DNA of 64,000 bases from Shouchella sp047238345. GTDB taxonomy: Bacteria > Bacillota > Bacilli > Bacillales > Bacillaceae_D. Below are positions 35,401-43,108 of the stretch, piece after piece. Every line of letters starts with the position of its first letter. Position 1 is the first letter of the stretch. The notes below the pieces were generated by a model. The model saw nothing but the letters and a program-made list of their open reading frames with translations, had not been told where the DNA came from and searched no databases. The position numbers and the translations under genes are program-made. Location: assembly GCF_047238345.1 (NCBI RefSeq), contig NZ_JBDFMQ010000001.1:2170001-2234000 (forward strand). The letters run 5' to 3'.

Positions 35401-36025
35401 CTTGTTCGCGTAATGGCTCAACTTGGTCTTCAAGCTCATTTAAAATGTCATTGACACGATGCAAATTTTCTTCTGTTTGATTTAATCGTTTTTCAGCAGT
35501 CAACTTTCTAGTTTTATATTTTAATACACCCGCGGCTTCTTCAAAAATTAATCGTCGTTGCTCCGCTTTGCTACTTAAAATTTCTTCAATTTTCCCCTGA
35601 CCAATAATGGAATAGGCTTCGCGCCCAAGGCCAGAGTCTAAAAATAAATCCGTTATATCCTTTAATCGACACGTTGTTCCGTTTAACAAATACTCGCTCT
35701 CTCCAGAACGATACAGGCGCCGCGTTACGCGAACTTCACTATAATCAATTGCTAAGTGCTCATCTTCATTATCCAATATGAGCGACACTTCTGCGACGTT
35801 TACCGCTTTTCTCGTATCACTCCCAGCAAAAATGACATCTTCCATTTTCGCGCCTCGAAGTGAACGTGCACTTTGTTCACCTAATACCCATCGAATGCCG
35901 TCTGCAATATTACTTTTCCCGCTACCGTTTGGTCCGACAACAGCTGTTACACCTTGGACAAAATCGACATGTATAGGTTCGCCAAAGGATTTAAACCCTT
36001 TAACTTCTATCCGTTTAAGGAACAT
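32462..36025 (-). CDS. smc: Chromosome segregation SMC protein
   Basis: SMC with ScpA/ScpB forms the condensin that organises and segregates the chromosome. The 1187 residues are standard. Walker A GPNGSGKSNIADGIRW is at about 32-47; long coiled coils (about 170-500 and 670-1000) flank the hinge (about 505-660, with LTGVIGAVAELIHVP and VVNPGGSMTGGS); the C-terminal head has the signature LLSGGERALTAIALLFA and Walker B FCVLDEVEAALDEANV. It lies between rnc and ftsY, as in B. subtilis, but a plus-strand gene separates it from rnc here. Confidence 0.98.
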   Translation of the reverse strand: MFLKRIEVKGFKSFGEPIHVDFVQGVTAVVGPNGSGKSNIADGIRWVLGEQSARSLRGAKMEDVIFAGSDTRKAVNVAEVSLILDNEDEHLAIDYSEVRVTRRLYRSGESEYLLNGTTCRLKDITDLFLDSGLGREAYSIIGQGKIEEILSSKAEQRRLIFEEAAGVLKYKTRKLTAEKRLNQTEENLHRVNDILNELEDQVEPLREQAAVAKEYNRLKEELEQLDIQVITEEISHLHTEWESQSQELVNLKTVIEKQRTQLASNEEELETIRQQQRSSREKNSDVQQRYMKISEELEKNEGRKGILEEKQRSKQKDEEQSKQALAQKQAEKDRLALKKEEFERENETLTQKSRAINEAYQKLEKTLSQSKETIAAHIEDAKGDYIEWLNEQASLRNERRYLNEQVEQKQRYSEKNQSELSSLDETLLEGERELKRQKAELDAIHSKVEKQKEELHALRESEESEKEALFKKETKLYEAYKIMQKVDGRREALQEMEEDFSGFFQGVKEVLKQRNRLTGVIGAVAELIHVPQKVEKAIDIALGGQAQHVIVNDDAAARAAIGYLRDQRAGRATFLPVKTIKPRMIPEAVVSALSREQGFVSIASDSVSVNESYQHVIQSLLGTTIIVEELKAANRIAKQFNHRYRIVTLEGDVVNPGGSMTGGSVKQNQSSLLSRKREKEELDEKKVQLDQAIASLEQQVANFKSARDEKQGHIQVLQEKESALVRDYEQIKQAYQSKELEVTQLKREHERLERLKASDEQEGDVTKKRLSDIEQAEQHAVQEAAQLEKKIEELQLQLDHEQVAKEQAQAELTELKVQRAEIRQQLTYNQSQLEETTRQYEQNVQALELEMENYQLLHSSSGEQTLTKESLTKLITDGMDEKAALAKQLDMLNDEETQYHEKYERLGKENKHNQEELETILTKSQTLEVRVNRLDVDLDYRLNRLREEYELSYEGAKQRYPMSDTLEEAKKKLTLTRRSIEELGVINLGAIDEFERINGRYQFLTAQRTDLLDARQSLDQAIEEMDEEMSKRFMTTFARIRTHFQEVFVKLFGGGDADLILTDENAPLTTGIDIVARPPGKKKQQLGLLSGGERALTAIALLFAILQVRPVPFCVLDEVEAALDEANVSRFAQYLRDFSTRTQFIVVTHRKGTMEGADVLYGVTMEESGVSRVVSVRLEESRQMIES

Positions 36026-36200
36026 ATTTCTTCCCTGCTTTCATACTCAATACTAATCTGCACATCTTTATCATTTATTCTATGAACCATCCTATTCTAT
36101 CACATTAAAAAACCTTGTGACATGAGGAAAATCTCTTCAGAGTTTTGTTTCATTCGAAAACATGTTATCGTAAGTTTATTCATGTAAAGGAGGGATTTCG

Positions 36201-36422
36201 ATGGGTCAATCTTTATCTTCAAATGAAGTAGAAACATTAGTTGAAGAGATTAAAAAGAAGTTAAATGTTGTAAATGCGAGCGTAATTAAAGCCAACAGTG
36301 TTTCGCCTACTAAACATGATGATTTAATTGCTTTACATACACATGTGATGAGACAGCCGTCTTTTTCTATTAGTGAAATGGATGAAATTGTTCAAGAGCT
36401 TGGACAACTTCGTGAGACGTAA
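36201..36422 (+). CDS. DUF1128 family protein (YfkK-like)
   Basis: A 73-residue soluble helical protein. The blocks VEEIKKKLNVVNASVIKAN and PSFSISEMDEIVQELGQLR match the DUF1128 family, of which B. subtilis YfkK is the type; function unknown. It is on the plus strand between smc and rnc, where B. subtilis has no such gene; a strong AAAGGAGGG site precedes ATG 36201. It converges on rnc and shares its terminator. Confidence 0.85.
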   Translation: MGQSLSSNEVETLVEEIKKKLNVVNASVIKANSVSPTKHDDLIALHTHVMRQPSFSISEMDEIVQELGQLRET

Positions 36423-36423
36423 T

Positions 36424-36477
36424 AAAAAGAAAGCTAGAAAAAAGGAGCCTAAATGCTTCTTTTCTCTAGCTTTTTTT
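36424..36477. terminator. Bidirectional terminator of DUF1128 gene and rnc
   Basis: AAAGCTAGA...AAAAGGAGC pairs with GCTTCTTTT...TCTAGCTTT, with A-run and T-run on the two sides. The rnc stop codon (36466-36468) lies inside the stem. Confidence 0.88.
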
Positions 36478-37248
36478 CCAATTCAGCGCATCAAGTGCTT
36501 GTTTCGCAGCCAATTGCTCTGCTTCTTTCTTTGAACGTCCTGTACCGGTCCCAATTGTCTCTTCATTTAACCGCACATTTGAGACAAATTCACGGTCGTG
36601 TGCAGGACCTCGTTCTTGCACGATTTGGTACTTAATTTGACCACGATTATCACGCTGGACAAATTCTTGCAGCTGACTTTTAAAATCCATTTTATGGGTG
36701 AATGCCCCTTCTTTAATCTTCGGGTACATAAACCGTGATAAGAATAAGAAAACAGCATCTAAGCCTTGGTCAAGGTATAGCGCACCAATGAAAGCTTCAA
36801 ACACATCCGCTAATAAAGCTGGCCGCGTTCGCCCACCAGTTACTTCTTCCCCTTTTCCAAGTAAAACGAGTTCGCCAAAATTTAATTCTTCGGCAAATGT
36901 AGCAAGTGATGGTTCACATACAATAGACGCCCTTAGCTTCGTCATGTCGCCTTCACTCATTGCTTTATATGTTTTAAACAAATACTGTGAAACAGCAAGT
37001 TCTAACACCGCATCACCAAGGAATTCCAAGCGTTCATTATCCGAAGAAGAAAAAATACGCTGTTCATTCACATAGGATGAATGTGTAAATGCTTGAATCA
37101 ACAGTTTGCGATTTTCAAATGTTAGTGACGTTCGTACGAGTAAATCATCAAACTGACGCTTTTGCTGCTCCGTGAGCTCTAAGCGACGTTGCGTTCGTTT
37201 TCGATCATGTGGTTTTGATTTTCGTTGATATTTTGATGGTTGTACCAT
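36466..37248 (-). CDS. rnc: Ribonuclease III
   Basis: RNase III cuts double-stranded RNA in rRNA and mRNA processing. The catalytic signature NERLEFLGDAVLELAVSQYL (about residues 71-90) and the C-terminal double-strand-binding domain (about 185-258: DFKSQLQEFVQRDN, then GTGRSKKEAEQLAAKQAL) are intact. Length 260, slightly longer than B. subtilis (249), with a basic N-terminal tail. It is followed downstream by the shared terminator; acpP upstream has its own. Confidence 0.97.
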   Translation of the reverse strand: MVQPSKYQRKSKPHDRKRTQRRLELTEQQKRQFDDLLVRTSLTFENRKLLIQAFTHSSYVNEQRIFSSSDNERLEFLGDAVLELAVSQYLFKTYKAMSEGDMTKLRASIVCEPSLATFAEELNFGELVLLGKGEEVTGGRTRPALLADVFEAFIGALYLDQGLDAVFLFLSRFMYPKIKEGAFTHKMDFKSQLQEFVQRDNRGQIKYQIVQERGPAHDREFVSNVRLNEETIGTGTGRSKKEAEQLAAKQALDALNWKKS

Positions 37249-37365
37249 ATGCTACCTCCAGATGCTGGAGCTTAAAAAATGTAAGAGCACAAACTCTTGT
37301 TATTTCTTTCTCCTGTCATCATTTTAACAGATTCTTTCTGCTCTATCTGTGTAAAGATGTGTTAA

Positions 37366-37396
37366 AGAGCCCTGACAGGGTCGCTGAAAGGGCTCT
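37366..37396 (-). terminator. Stem-loop terminator after acpP
   Basis: Minus strand: AGAGCCCT pairs with AGGGCTCT (8 bp) around a 15-base loop, followed by TTTAACA. It lies 11 bases after the acpP stop. Confidence 0.78.
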
Positions 37397-37406
37397 CTTC
37401 AATCGG

Positions 37407-37640
37407 TTATACGTTGTTATTTATGTAGTCGACAACATCTTTAACCGTTGCAATTTTCTCTGCATCTTCATCAGCAATTTCCATGTCAAACTCATCTTCG
37501 AGTTCCATCACAAGCTCCACCACATCAAGTGAGTCAGCTTTTAAGTCATCTTTAAATGACGCTTCAAGCGTTACTTCTGATTCTTCTACACCTAAACGGT
37601 CAACGACGATTTTCGTTACGCGCTCCATTACATCAGCCAC
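37407..37640 (-). CDS. acpP: Acyl carrier protein
   Basis: ACP carries growing acyl chains on a phosphopantetheine arm in type II fatty acid synthesis. The 77-residue acidic protein has the Asp-Ser-Leu attachment site in LKADSLDVVELVMELE (Ser about residue 37). The start is GTG 37640 (MADVMERV), with AGGAGGT seven bases upstream; the frame to 37649 starts inside that site. It has a strong promoter and a terminator of its own, so levels can be set separately from fabD-fabG. Confidence 0.98.
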   Translation of the reverse strand: MADVMERVTKIVVDRLGVEESEVTLEASFKDDLKADSLDVVELVMELEDEFDMEIADEDAEKIATVKDVVDYINNNV

Positions 37641-37661
37641 ACAAGTCACCTCCTCTCAAAA

Positions 37662-37689
37662 GTGTCAGCAAATGAAATTGTACTGACAC
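37662..37689. promoter_or_regulatory. Inverted repeat around the acpP -10 box
   Basis: GTGTCAG and CTGACAC form a perfect 7-bp inverted repeat with a 14-base centre that contains the -10 hexamer. It could be a protein operator or an early transcript hairpin. It does not match the FapR consensus. Confidence 0.5.
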
Positions 37690-37705
37690 ATCGATTGCAT
37701 GTCAA
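37677..37705 (-). promoter_or_regulatory. Strong sigma-A promoter for acpP
   Basis: Minus strand TTGACA (perfect), 17-base spacer, TACAAT, in the fabG-acpP gap. Confidence 0.85.
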
Positions 37706-37711
37706 CACATT

Positions 37712-38455
37712 TTATGGCATTGCCATCCCGCCATCGACGTGTAACGTCTGTCCAGTCATATAGGCAGCATCTTCACTTGCTAAAAAGCGAACAACTCGAG
37801 CGACATCTTCTGGCTGACCAAGTTTAGCAAGTGGTATTTGCCCTAAGAGCGTATCTTTCGTCTCGCCTTCTAGTTCATTTGTCATATCCGTTGTAATGAA
37901 CCCTGGCGCTACCGCATTTACGAGAATATTCCTAGAAGCAAATTCCTTTGCCAATGTTTTTGTCAGCCCAATAACACCTGCTTTAGCAGCGACATAATTG
38001 GCTTGTCCTGGATTTCCTAGGACACCTACAACAGATGCGACATTAATAATCCGCCCAGAACGTTGTTTCATCATTTGCCGGCTAACGCCTTTTGCACAAT
38101 GGAACACGCCTTTAAGATTGATCGCTAATACTTCATCCCAATCCGATTCTTTCATACGCATCACTAAGTTGTCACGGGTAATTCCAGCGTTGTTAACGAG
38201 AATGTCAACAGAGCCAAAACGAGTAACGGTCTCTTTAATCATACCTTTTACCTCATCTTCCACCGCTACATTCGCTCGAATGGCCATTGCTTCTCGACCT
38301 AACGCGTTAATTTCACTTACAACTTCTTCAGCTTTCGCTTCATTTCCTGCAAAATTCACAACAATATTGGCGCCATTTTTCGCTAACTCTAGTGCGATCG
38401 CTTTTCCAATCCCTCTAGAAGCACCTGTTACAATCGCTGTTTGTCCAGTGAACAT
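37712..38455 (-). CDS. fabG: 3-oxoacyl-ACP reductase FabG
   Basis: FabG performs the NADPH-dependent keto reduction of fatty acid elongation. Rossmann motif TGASRGIGKAIALEL is at residues 9-23; the SDR catalytic Ser (INVASVVGVLG) and Tyr-x3-Lys (NYVAAKAGVIG, about 151-155) are in place. Length 247 (B. subtilis 246). It starts one base after fabD ends and belongs to the fapR-plsX-fabD-fabG run. Confidence 0.98.
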   Translation of the reverse strand: MFTGQTAIVTGASRGIGKAIALELAKNGANIVVNFAGNEAKAEEVVSEINALGREAMAIRANVAVEDEVKGMIKETVTRFGSVDILVNNAGITRDNLVMRMKESDWDEVLAINLKGVFHCAKGVSRQMMKQRSGRIINVASVVGVLGNPGQANYVAAKAGVIGLTKTLAKEFASRNILVNAVAPGFITTDMTNELEGETKDTLLGQIPLAKLGQPEDVARVVRFLASEDAAYMTGQTLHVDGGMAMP

Positions 38456-38456
38456 G

Positions 38457-39398
38457 TTATTCCCCTTTCAGCACGTCGACTACTTTATTAAACGATGCTT
38501 CGTCATGTACCGCATACGCTTGTACATCACGATTTATTTTTTTCACTAATCCAGTTAAAACATTGCCTGGTCCGATTTCAATAAACGTTTGAACACCCAA
38601 ATCGATCATACGTTGAATGCTTTCTTCAAAGCGGACTGGTGAATACAATTGTTCAGCAAGAAGCGCTCGAATGACTTCTGGCGCATGAACGACATCAGCG
38701 GTCACATTCGCGACAACAGGCACCATCGGCATCGTAATCGTTGCACGATGTAAATTCGCTTCAAATTGCTCTGCTGCAGGCTTCATTAATGAAGAGTGAA
38801 ATGGACCACTTACAGCAAGAGGAAGCGCTCGCCTTGCTCCTTTTTCTTTAGCAAGCGCGCTTGCTTGTTGAATTCCTTCTGCTGTTCCAGACAATACAAT
38901 TTGACCCGGGCAGTTTAAATTTGCAAGATCAACGACTTCCCCGCCATTTGTCACTTCCGTACAAATAGACTGCAACGTCTCTTGATCAAGTCCTAGCACC
39001 GCCACCATAGCACCTTGACCATTTGGCACAGCTTGCTCCATTAAGGTTCCTCGTTCATGAACAAGCATCACGGCTTCTTCAAACGTTAGCGCTTCACTCG
39101 CAACAAGAGCTGCATATTCGCCTAAACTGTGTCCTGCCACATAGTCTGGTTGGATGCCTTGATCATGAAATAATTGCAGAACTGCCGTGCTCATCGTAAC
39201 AAGGGCAGGTTGCGCATAAGCGGTTTGTTTTAAAGTATCTTCAGGGCCTTCTTTCATTAACTCCCGCAACGAAAAGCCTAGCGCCTTGTCTGCTTGTTCC
39301 ACAATCGCGTTAGCCCGTTCGTTGGATGAAAAGAATTCCGTTCCCATGCCGACTTTTTGCGAACCTTGACCAGGGAATAAAAACGCAACCTTACTCAT
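38457..39398 (-). CDS. fabD: Malonyl-CoA:ACP transacylase FabD
   Basis: FabD loads malonyl groups on ACP. The opening FLFPGQGSQKVGMG, nucleophile GHSLGEYAALVAS (Ser about residue 90) and GPFHSSLMKPA (His) are intact. ATG 39398 with AGGAGG was chosen over the frame open to 39515; 313 residues (B. subtilis 317). Its start overlaps the end of plsX by 8 bases. Confidence 0.97.
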   Translation of the reverse strand: MSKVAFLFPGQGSQKVGMGTEFFSSNERANAIVEQADKALGFSLRELMKEGPEDTLKQTAYAQPALVTMSTAVLQLFHDQGIQPDYVAGHSLGEYAALVASEALTFEEAVMLVHERGTLMEQAVPNGQGAMVAVLGLDQETLQSICTEVTNGGEVVDLANLNCPGQIVLSGTAEGIQQASALAKEKGARRALPLAVSGPFHSSLMKPAAEQFEANLHRATITMPMVPVVANVTADVVHAPEVIRALLAEQLYSPVRFEESIQRMIDLGVQTFIEIGPGNVLTGLVKKINRDVQAYAVHDEASFNKVVDVLKGE

Positions 39399-40395
39399 GT
39401 TCTGACCTCCTATTTGCTGAAATATTTGCTTCAACGACGGAAACAACGTCTTGGTCAACCATAAGCTTTGCTTGGCGTATCGCATGGAAGAACGCATTTG
39501 CATCCGACGAACCATGTGCTTTGATTACTGGTGCTTTTAAGCCAAACAAACCTGCACCACCGTATTCGGAGTAATCCATTTTGTTTTTTAATCCTGTTAA
39601 TTTCGGTTTTAACACGCCAGCTGCAAGCTTCGCTGAAAATGAACTCGTTAATTCTGATTTCAACATTGAAAACAGCATTTTCGCTGTTCCTTCAATGGTT
39701 TTTAAGACTAGATTACCTGAAAAACCATCGCAAACAACAACATCGCATACACCGTCCAGTAAATCTCTGGCTTCAACGTTTCCTACAAAATGAAGTGAAC
39801 TTTCGTCAAGCAACGTATATGCTCCTTTTGTTAGTTCCGTTCCTTTCCCTGCTTCTGTACCGACATTTAAAAGACCAATGCGCGGCTGCTCCACCTGATG
39901 AATTTTTTTCATATAGGCATCTCCAATAACCGCATATTGAAGAAGGTGTTCAGGTTTTGCTTCCATATTTGCGCCAACATCTAAAAGCAAAAAGCCGTTG
40001 CCGTCTTTAGTCGGCAGCATCGGGGATAACGCTGGACGATCAATGCCGTTTTGCCGTCCAACATAAAGTAACCCCGCCGTCATCAAGGCTCCTGTATTCC
40101 CAGAAGAAATGGCAGCACTTGCACGGTTTTGCTTCACTTCATTAACGGCTAATACCATTGAAGCATCTTTCTTTCGACGAACAGCCGTTGTTGGTTTATC
40201 TGTATCTAAGATCGACTCTAGTGTATGCATAATCGTAATTTGTTTGTTCTCTTCTGATAAGAGAGGCTTTATTTTTTCCTCATCTCCAATTAATGTTACC
40301 TCAAGGTCGCTGAATTCTTTTACCGCTCGAATAGCGGCATCTACTTGTGCTTTCGGCGCATGATCGCCACCCATTGCATCAATTGCTATTCTCAT
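39391..40395 (-). CDS. plsX: Phosphate acyltransferase PlsX
   Basis: PlsX makes acyl-phosphate from acyl-ACP for the PlsY glycerol-3-phosphate acylation route. The opening MRIAIDAMGGDHAPK, the RPALSPMLPTKDGNGFLLLDVGAN block and VCDGFSGNLVLKTIEG are typical. Start ATG 40395 lies 9 bases from AAGGG and overlaps the fapR stop region; an in-frame TTG at 40401 is less likely. 334 residues (B. subtilis 333). It is under FapR control by position. Confidence 0.97.
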   Translation of the reverse strand: MRIAIDAMGGDHAPKAQVDAAIRAVKEFSDLEVTLIGDEEKIKPLLSEENKQITIMHTLESILDTDKPTTAVRRKKDASMVLAVNEVKQNRASAAISSGNTGALMTAGLLYVGRQNGIDRPALSPMLPTKDGNGFLLLDVGANMEAKPEHLLQYAVIGDAYMKKIHQVEQPRIGLLNVGTEAGKGTELTKGAYTLLDESSLHFVGNVEARDLLDGVCDVVVCDGFSGNLVLKTIEGTAKMLFSMLKSELTSSFSAKLAAGVLKPKLTGLKNKMDYSEYGGAGLFGLKAPVIKAHGSSDANAFFHAIRQAKLMVDQDVVSVVEANISANRRSEHE

Positions 40396-40397
40396 GA

Positions 40398-40970
40398 TCA
40401 ATCGCCCTTTTCTTCCGATTCTACTTGCTTAAACATAAAAAATTCACCATCAAATACGATTTCTTGATTCACTTTACTCGTAACGGTGACTTTCGTTCGT
40501 TCACCTTGGGTTTCCTTCACTTCCGCTTTTGCAATCACTCGCTCCCCTAGCCGAACAGGGCGTCTAAAGTGAATATCTGCTTTAGCTGTTAATACGAGTT
40601 CATTATTCATTAACGCAACTGCTAAAGAATTGGCTTGCGCAAATAAGTGATGACCACGAGCAATTCCATTACGGGCAAATACGTGCTCTTCATTCACTTC
40701 AAAAATGGATATCGCTTGTTTCTCTAAAACAAGATCAATAATTTCGCCAATGATTTCATCTGGGGATAACGAGATGACCGTATCCCGATGCTGATAGGCA
40801 ACATCTTTAATGCGCTCTCGTAATTCCGGAATGTTTTTTTCCATTCGATCTAAACGTATGGTTTGAATACTAACGGAAAAATGCTCAGATAAGGCTTCAT
40901 CTGTCATAAATGGATTTTCATTTAGCAAATTGGTAAGTTGTACTTGCCGTTCCTTTTTCTTTATTCGCAT
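40398..40970 (-). CDS. fapR: Malonyl-CoA-responsive lipid regulator FapR
   Basis: FapR represses fatty acid and phospholipid genes and is released by malonyl-CoA. The N-terminal HTH (about residues 5-50, LTNLLNENPFMTDEALSEHF then SIQTIRLDR) and the C-terminal hot-dog effector domain (about 75-185, NGIARGHHLFAQANSLAVAL) are clear. Length 190 (B. subtilis 188). A matching operator at its own promoter suggests autoregulation of fapR-plsX-fabD-fabG. Confidence 0.97.
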   Translation of the reverse strand: MRIKKKERQVQLTNLLNENPFMTDEALSEHFSVSIQTIRLDRMEKNIPELRERIKDVAYQHRDTVISLSPDEIIGEIIDLVLEKQAISIFEVNEEHVFARNGIARGHHLFAQANSLAVALMNNELVLTAKADIHFRRPVRLGERVIAKAEVKETQGERTKVTVTSKVNQEIVFDGEFFMFKQVESEEKGD

Positions 40971-41012
40971 CGTTCGTTACTCCATCCATCTGTCTATCTA
41001 TCATTTATATTA

Positions 41013-41033
41013 TGACTAGGTACTAAGACTAGT
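41013..41033 (-). promoter_or_regulatory. FapR operator
   Basis: Minus-strand ACTAGTCTTAGTACCTAGTC closely matches the known FapR box core (TTAGTACCTAGTC with inverted flank). It overlaps the first transcribed bases right after the -10 box, a typical repressor position. Confidence 0.88.
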
Positions 41034-41059
41034 ATAAAGTTCTTTTCGATTTCATTCAA
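41031..41059 (-). promoter_or_regulatory. Sigma-A promoter for fapR-plsX-fabD-fabG
   Basis: Minus strand TTGAAT, 17-base spacer, TATACT, directly abutting the FapR operator and lying just after the recG stop. Confidence 0.8.
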
Positions 41060-41062
41060 GTC

Positions 41063-43108
41063 CTAATCAATTTTTTCTCCAGTGTAAGCGCCTACCCCAT
41101 TTAAATACGTAGCTAAATGGATATATTCAGGATCTTGCTCTAACACATTTGAACGAATAATGACGTCCGCATCTTGCCGAGCTGTTTCAAGGGTTCGATA
41201 ATCATGAACCACGTCTGCTAGTTTGAAATCTGGCAATCCGCTCTGTTTCGAGCCGAAAAAGTCTCCTGGGCCACGAAGCTCTAAATCCCTTTCAGATAGC
41301 TCAAATCCATCTGTCGTTTCAGTCATGATGCGCATCCGCTCTTTTCCTACTTCAGATTTCGGTTTCGCTACTAATATGCATGTTGATTGTGCTTCTCCAC
41401 GACCAACTCGACCCCTTAACTGATGTAGTTGCGCAAGCCCAAATCGATCTGCGTCATAAATGACCATGACGGTCGCATTTGGCACATTTACACCTACTTC
41501 AACAACGGTTGTAGACACGAGTAACTGTGTTTCATTTTTTGCAAAAGCATTCATAACCTCGTCTTTTTCCGCTGCCGACAAACGTCCGTGCATCAAGCCA
41601 ACGTTAACAGCCCCGTTATAGTGCTGCGCCAACATCGTATGTAGATCAATCGCATTTTGCACATCAAGTTTTTCTGATTCCTCTATGAGCGGACTGATCA
41701 CGTACGCTTGGTGCCCAGCCTTTATTTCTTTTTCAATAAACGTTAACACACGTTCAAACAAATCGTGGTTCACCCAATATGTTTCAATTGGCTTTCGTCC
41801 AGCTGGAAGTTCATTAAGCACAGATACATCCATATCGCCGAAGACAGAAATCGCAAGCGTTCTAGGAATTGGGGTTGCTGTCATAAACAAAACATCGGGG
41901 CTTTCTCCTTTTTGACGCAACACCCTTCTCTGTTCAACACCAAAACGGTGCTGTTCATCCGTAATCACAAGACCGAGCGAGTTAAAATAAACATCGTCTT
42001 GAATAAGTGCGTGGGTTCCGACGACAATATCGACATCGCCCGAGGCAATATGTTCAAGTAAATGCGTGCGCTTCTTGCCTTTCACCGAACCCGCTAAAAG
42101 GGCAACAGTTATGCCTAGTGGTTCAAACCAATCTGCAAGAGACTTAGCATGTTGCTCTGCTAAAATCTCTGTCGGTGCCATGAGCGCACTTTGCGATCCA
42201 GCTTTTACAACTGCATACATACAGGCGGCCGCAACAGCAGTTTTACCTGAACCTACATCCCCTTGCAATAAACGATTCATCCGATAAGGGGATGCAATGT
42301 CTGTTAAAATGTCCTTCACTGCTTGATCTTGCGCACCGGTTAATGAAAATGGCAACCTTTCCAGAAATGGGGTAATGTATTCATGGTGAACATCCAATCG
42401 ATTTCCTGTTTGTAGCTCTCGATTCATCTGCTTAAATATGCGCATGCGGAGTTGAAAATATAAGAGTTCTTCATAGACATATCGCCGTCTTGCTTGTTTT
42501 ACCTTTTCTGGATGAAGCGGATGATGAAGATGACGGATCGTTTCACTTTTATTCATCAATTTGTAGCGTTCCCGTATCGATAGAGGGAGTGGTTCTACTA
42601 AATGATCCGCATAAGCATCTAAAGCTACTTTTATCCAGCGCTGCAATTGTTTACTTGAAATGGTGCTCGTTGCGTGATAAACAGGTTCAACATTTCCTTC
42701 TCGCTCTACCTCACCGAATTTTAGCTCGTTTCCTGTGATCGTTAATCGATGCGCGTCCCATTTCCCGGTTACAGTGACTGGTGCCTGCACGGATATCTTT
42801 GATTTTAAAAAAGCACGATTAAAGAAAATAACTTGTACAAGCACGCCATCAACGACCATTCGAAACGATAAACGGTTTTTTTTCTTCCCAAAATAGCGCA
42901 CAGACGGTTCATTTTGAACAGTACCGACCATCGTGACGCGCTCTTCATGGGCTACATCTGTTGGTGATTTCAGCGAGTAATCTTCATAACGAAATGGAAA
43001 AAATTCCAAAAGGTCTTGGACCGAGTATATTCCAAGACCTTCCAAAGCTTTTGCGCTTTCTTCCCCAATTCCTTTCACAGTATCTACACCTAGCTTTGTT
43101 AAATCCAC
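41063..43108 (-). CDS. recG: ATP-dependent DNA helicase RecG
   Basis: RecG remodels stalled forks and branched DNA. The wedge domain is N-terminal (about 1-230), followed by helicase motifs: Walker A GDVGSGKTAVAAA (about 282-294), DEQH box, MTATPIPRTLAISVFG and QLRGRVGRGEAQSTCIL. Length 681 (B. subtilis 682). The start is GTG 43108, overlapping the sdaAA stop by one base (TAGTG), with a weak ribosome site, so translation probably couples to sdaAA. Confidence 0.97.
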   Translation of the reverse strand: MDLTKLGVDTVKGIGEESAKALEGLGIYSVQDLLEFFPFRYEDYSLKSPTDVAHEERVTMVGTVQNEPSVRYFGKKKNRLSFRMVVDGVLVQVIFFNRAFLKSKISVQAPVTVTGKWDAHRLTITGNELKFGEVEREGNVEPVYHATSTISSKQLQRWIKVALDAYADHLVEPLPLSIRERYKLMNKSETIRHLHHPLHPEKVKQARRRYVYEELLYFQLRMRIFKQMNRELQTGNRLDVHHEYITPFLERLPFSLTGAQDQAVKDILTDIASPYRMNRLLQGDVGSGKTAVAAACMYAVVKAGSQSALMAPTEILAEQHAKSLADWFEPLGITVALLAGSVKGKKRTHLLEHIASGDVDIVVGTHALIQDDVYFNSLGLVITDEQHRFGVEQRRVLRQKGESPDVLFMTATPIPRTLAISVFGDMDVSVLNELPAGRKPIETYWVNHDLFERVLTFIEKEIKAGHQAYVISPLIEESEKLDVQNAIDLHTMLAQHYNGAVNVGLMHGRLSAAEKDEVMNAFAKNETQLLVSTTVVEVGVNVPNATVMVIYDADRFGLAQLHQLRGRVGRGEAQSTCILVAKPKSEVGKERMRIMTETTDGFELSERDLELRGPGDFFGSKQSGLPDFKLADVVHDYRTLETARQDADVIIRSNVLEQDPEYIHLATYLNGVGAYTGEKID

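Noticed and set aside
37998..38549. 183-codon plus-strand ORF across fabG/fabD
   Set aside because: Antisense shadow spanning two real genes, with no ribosome site.
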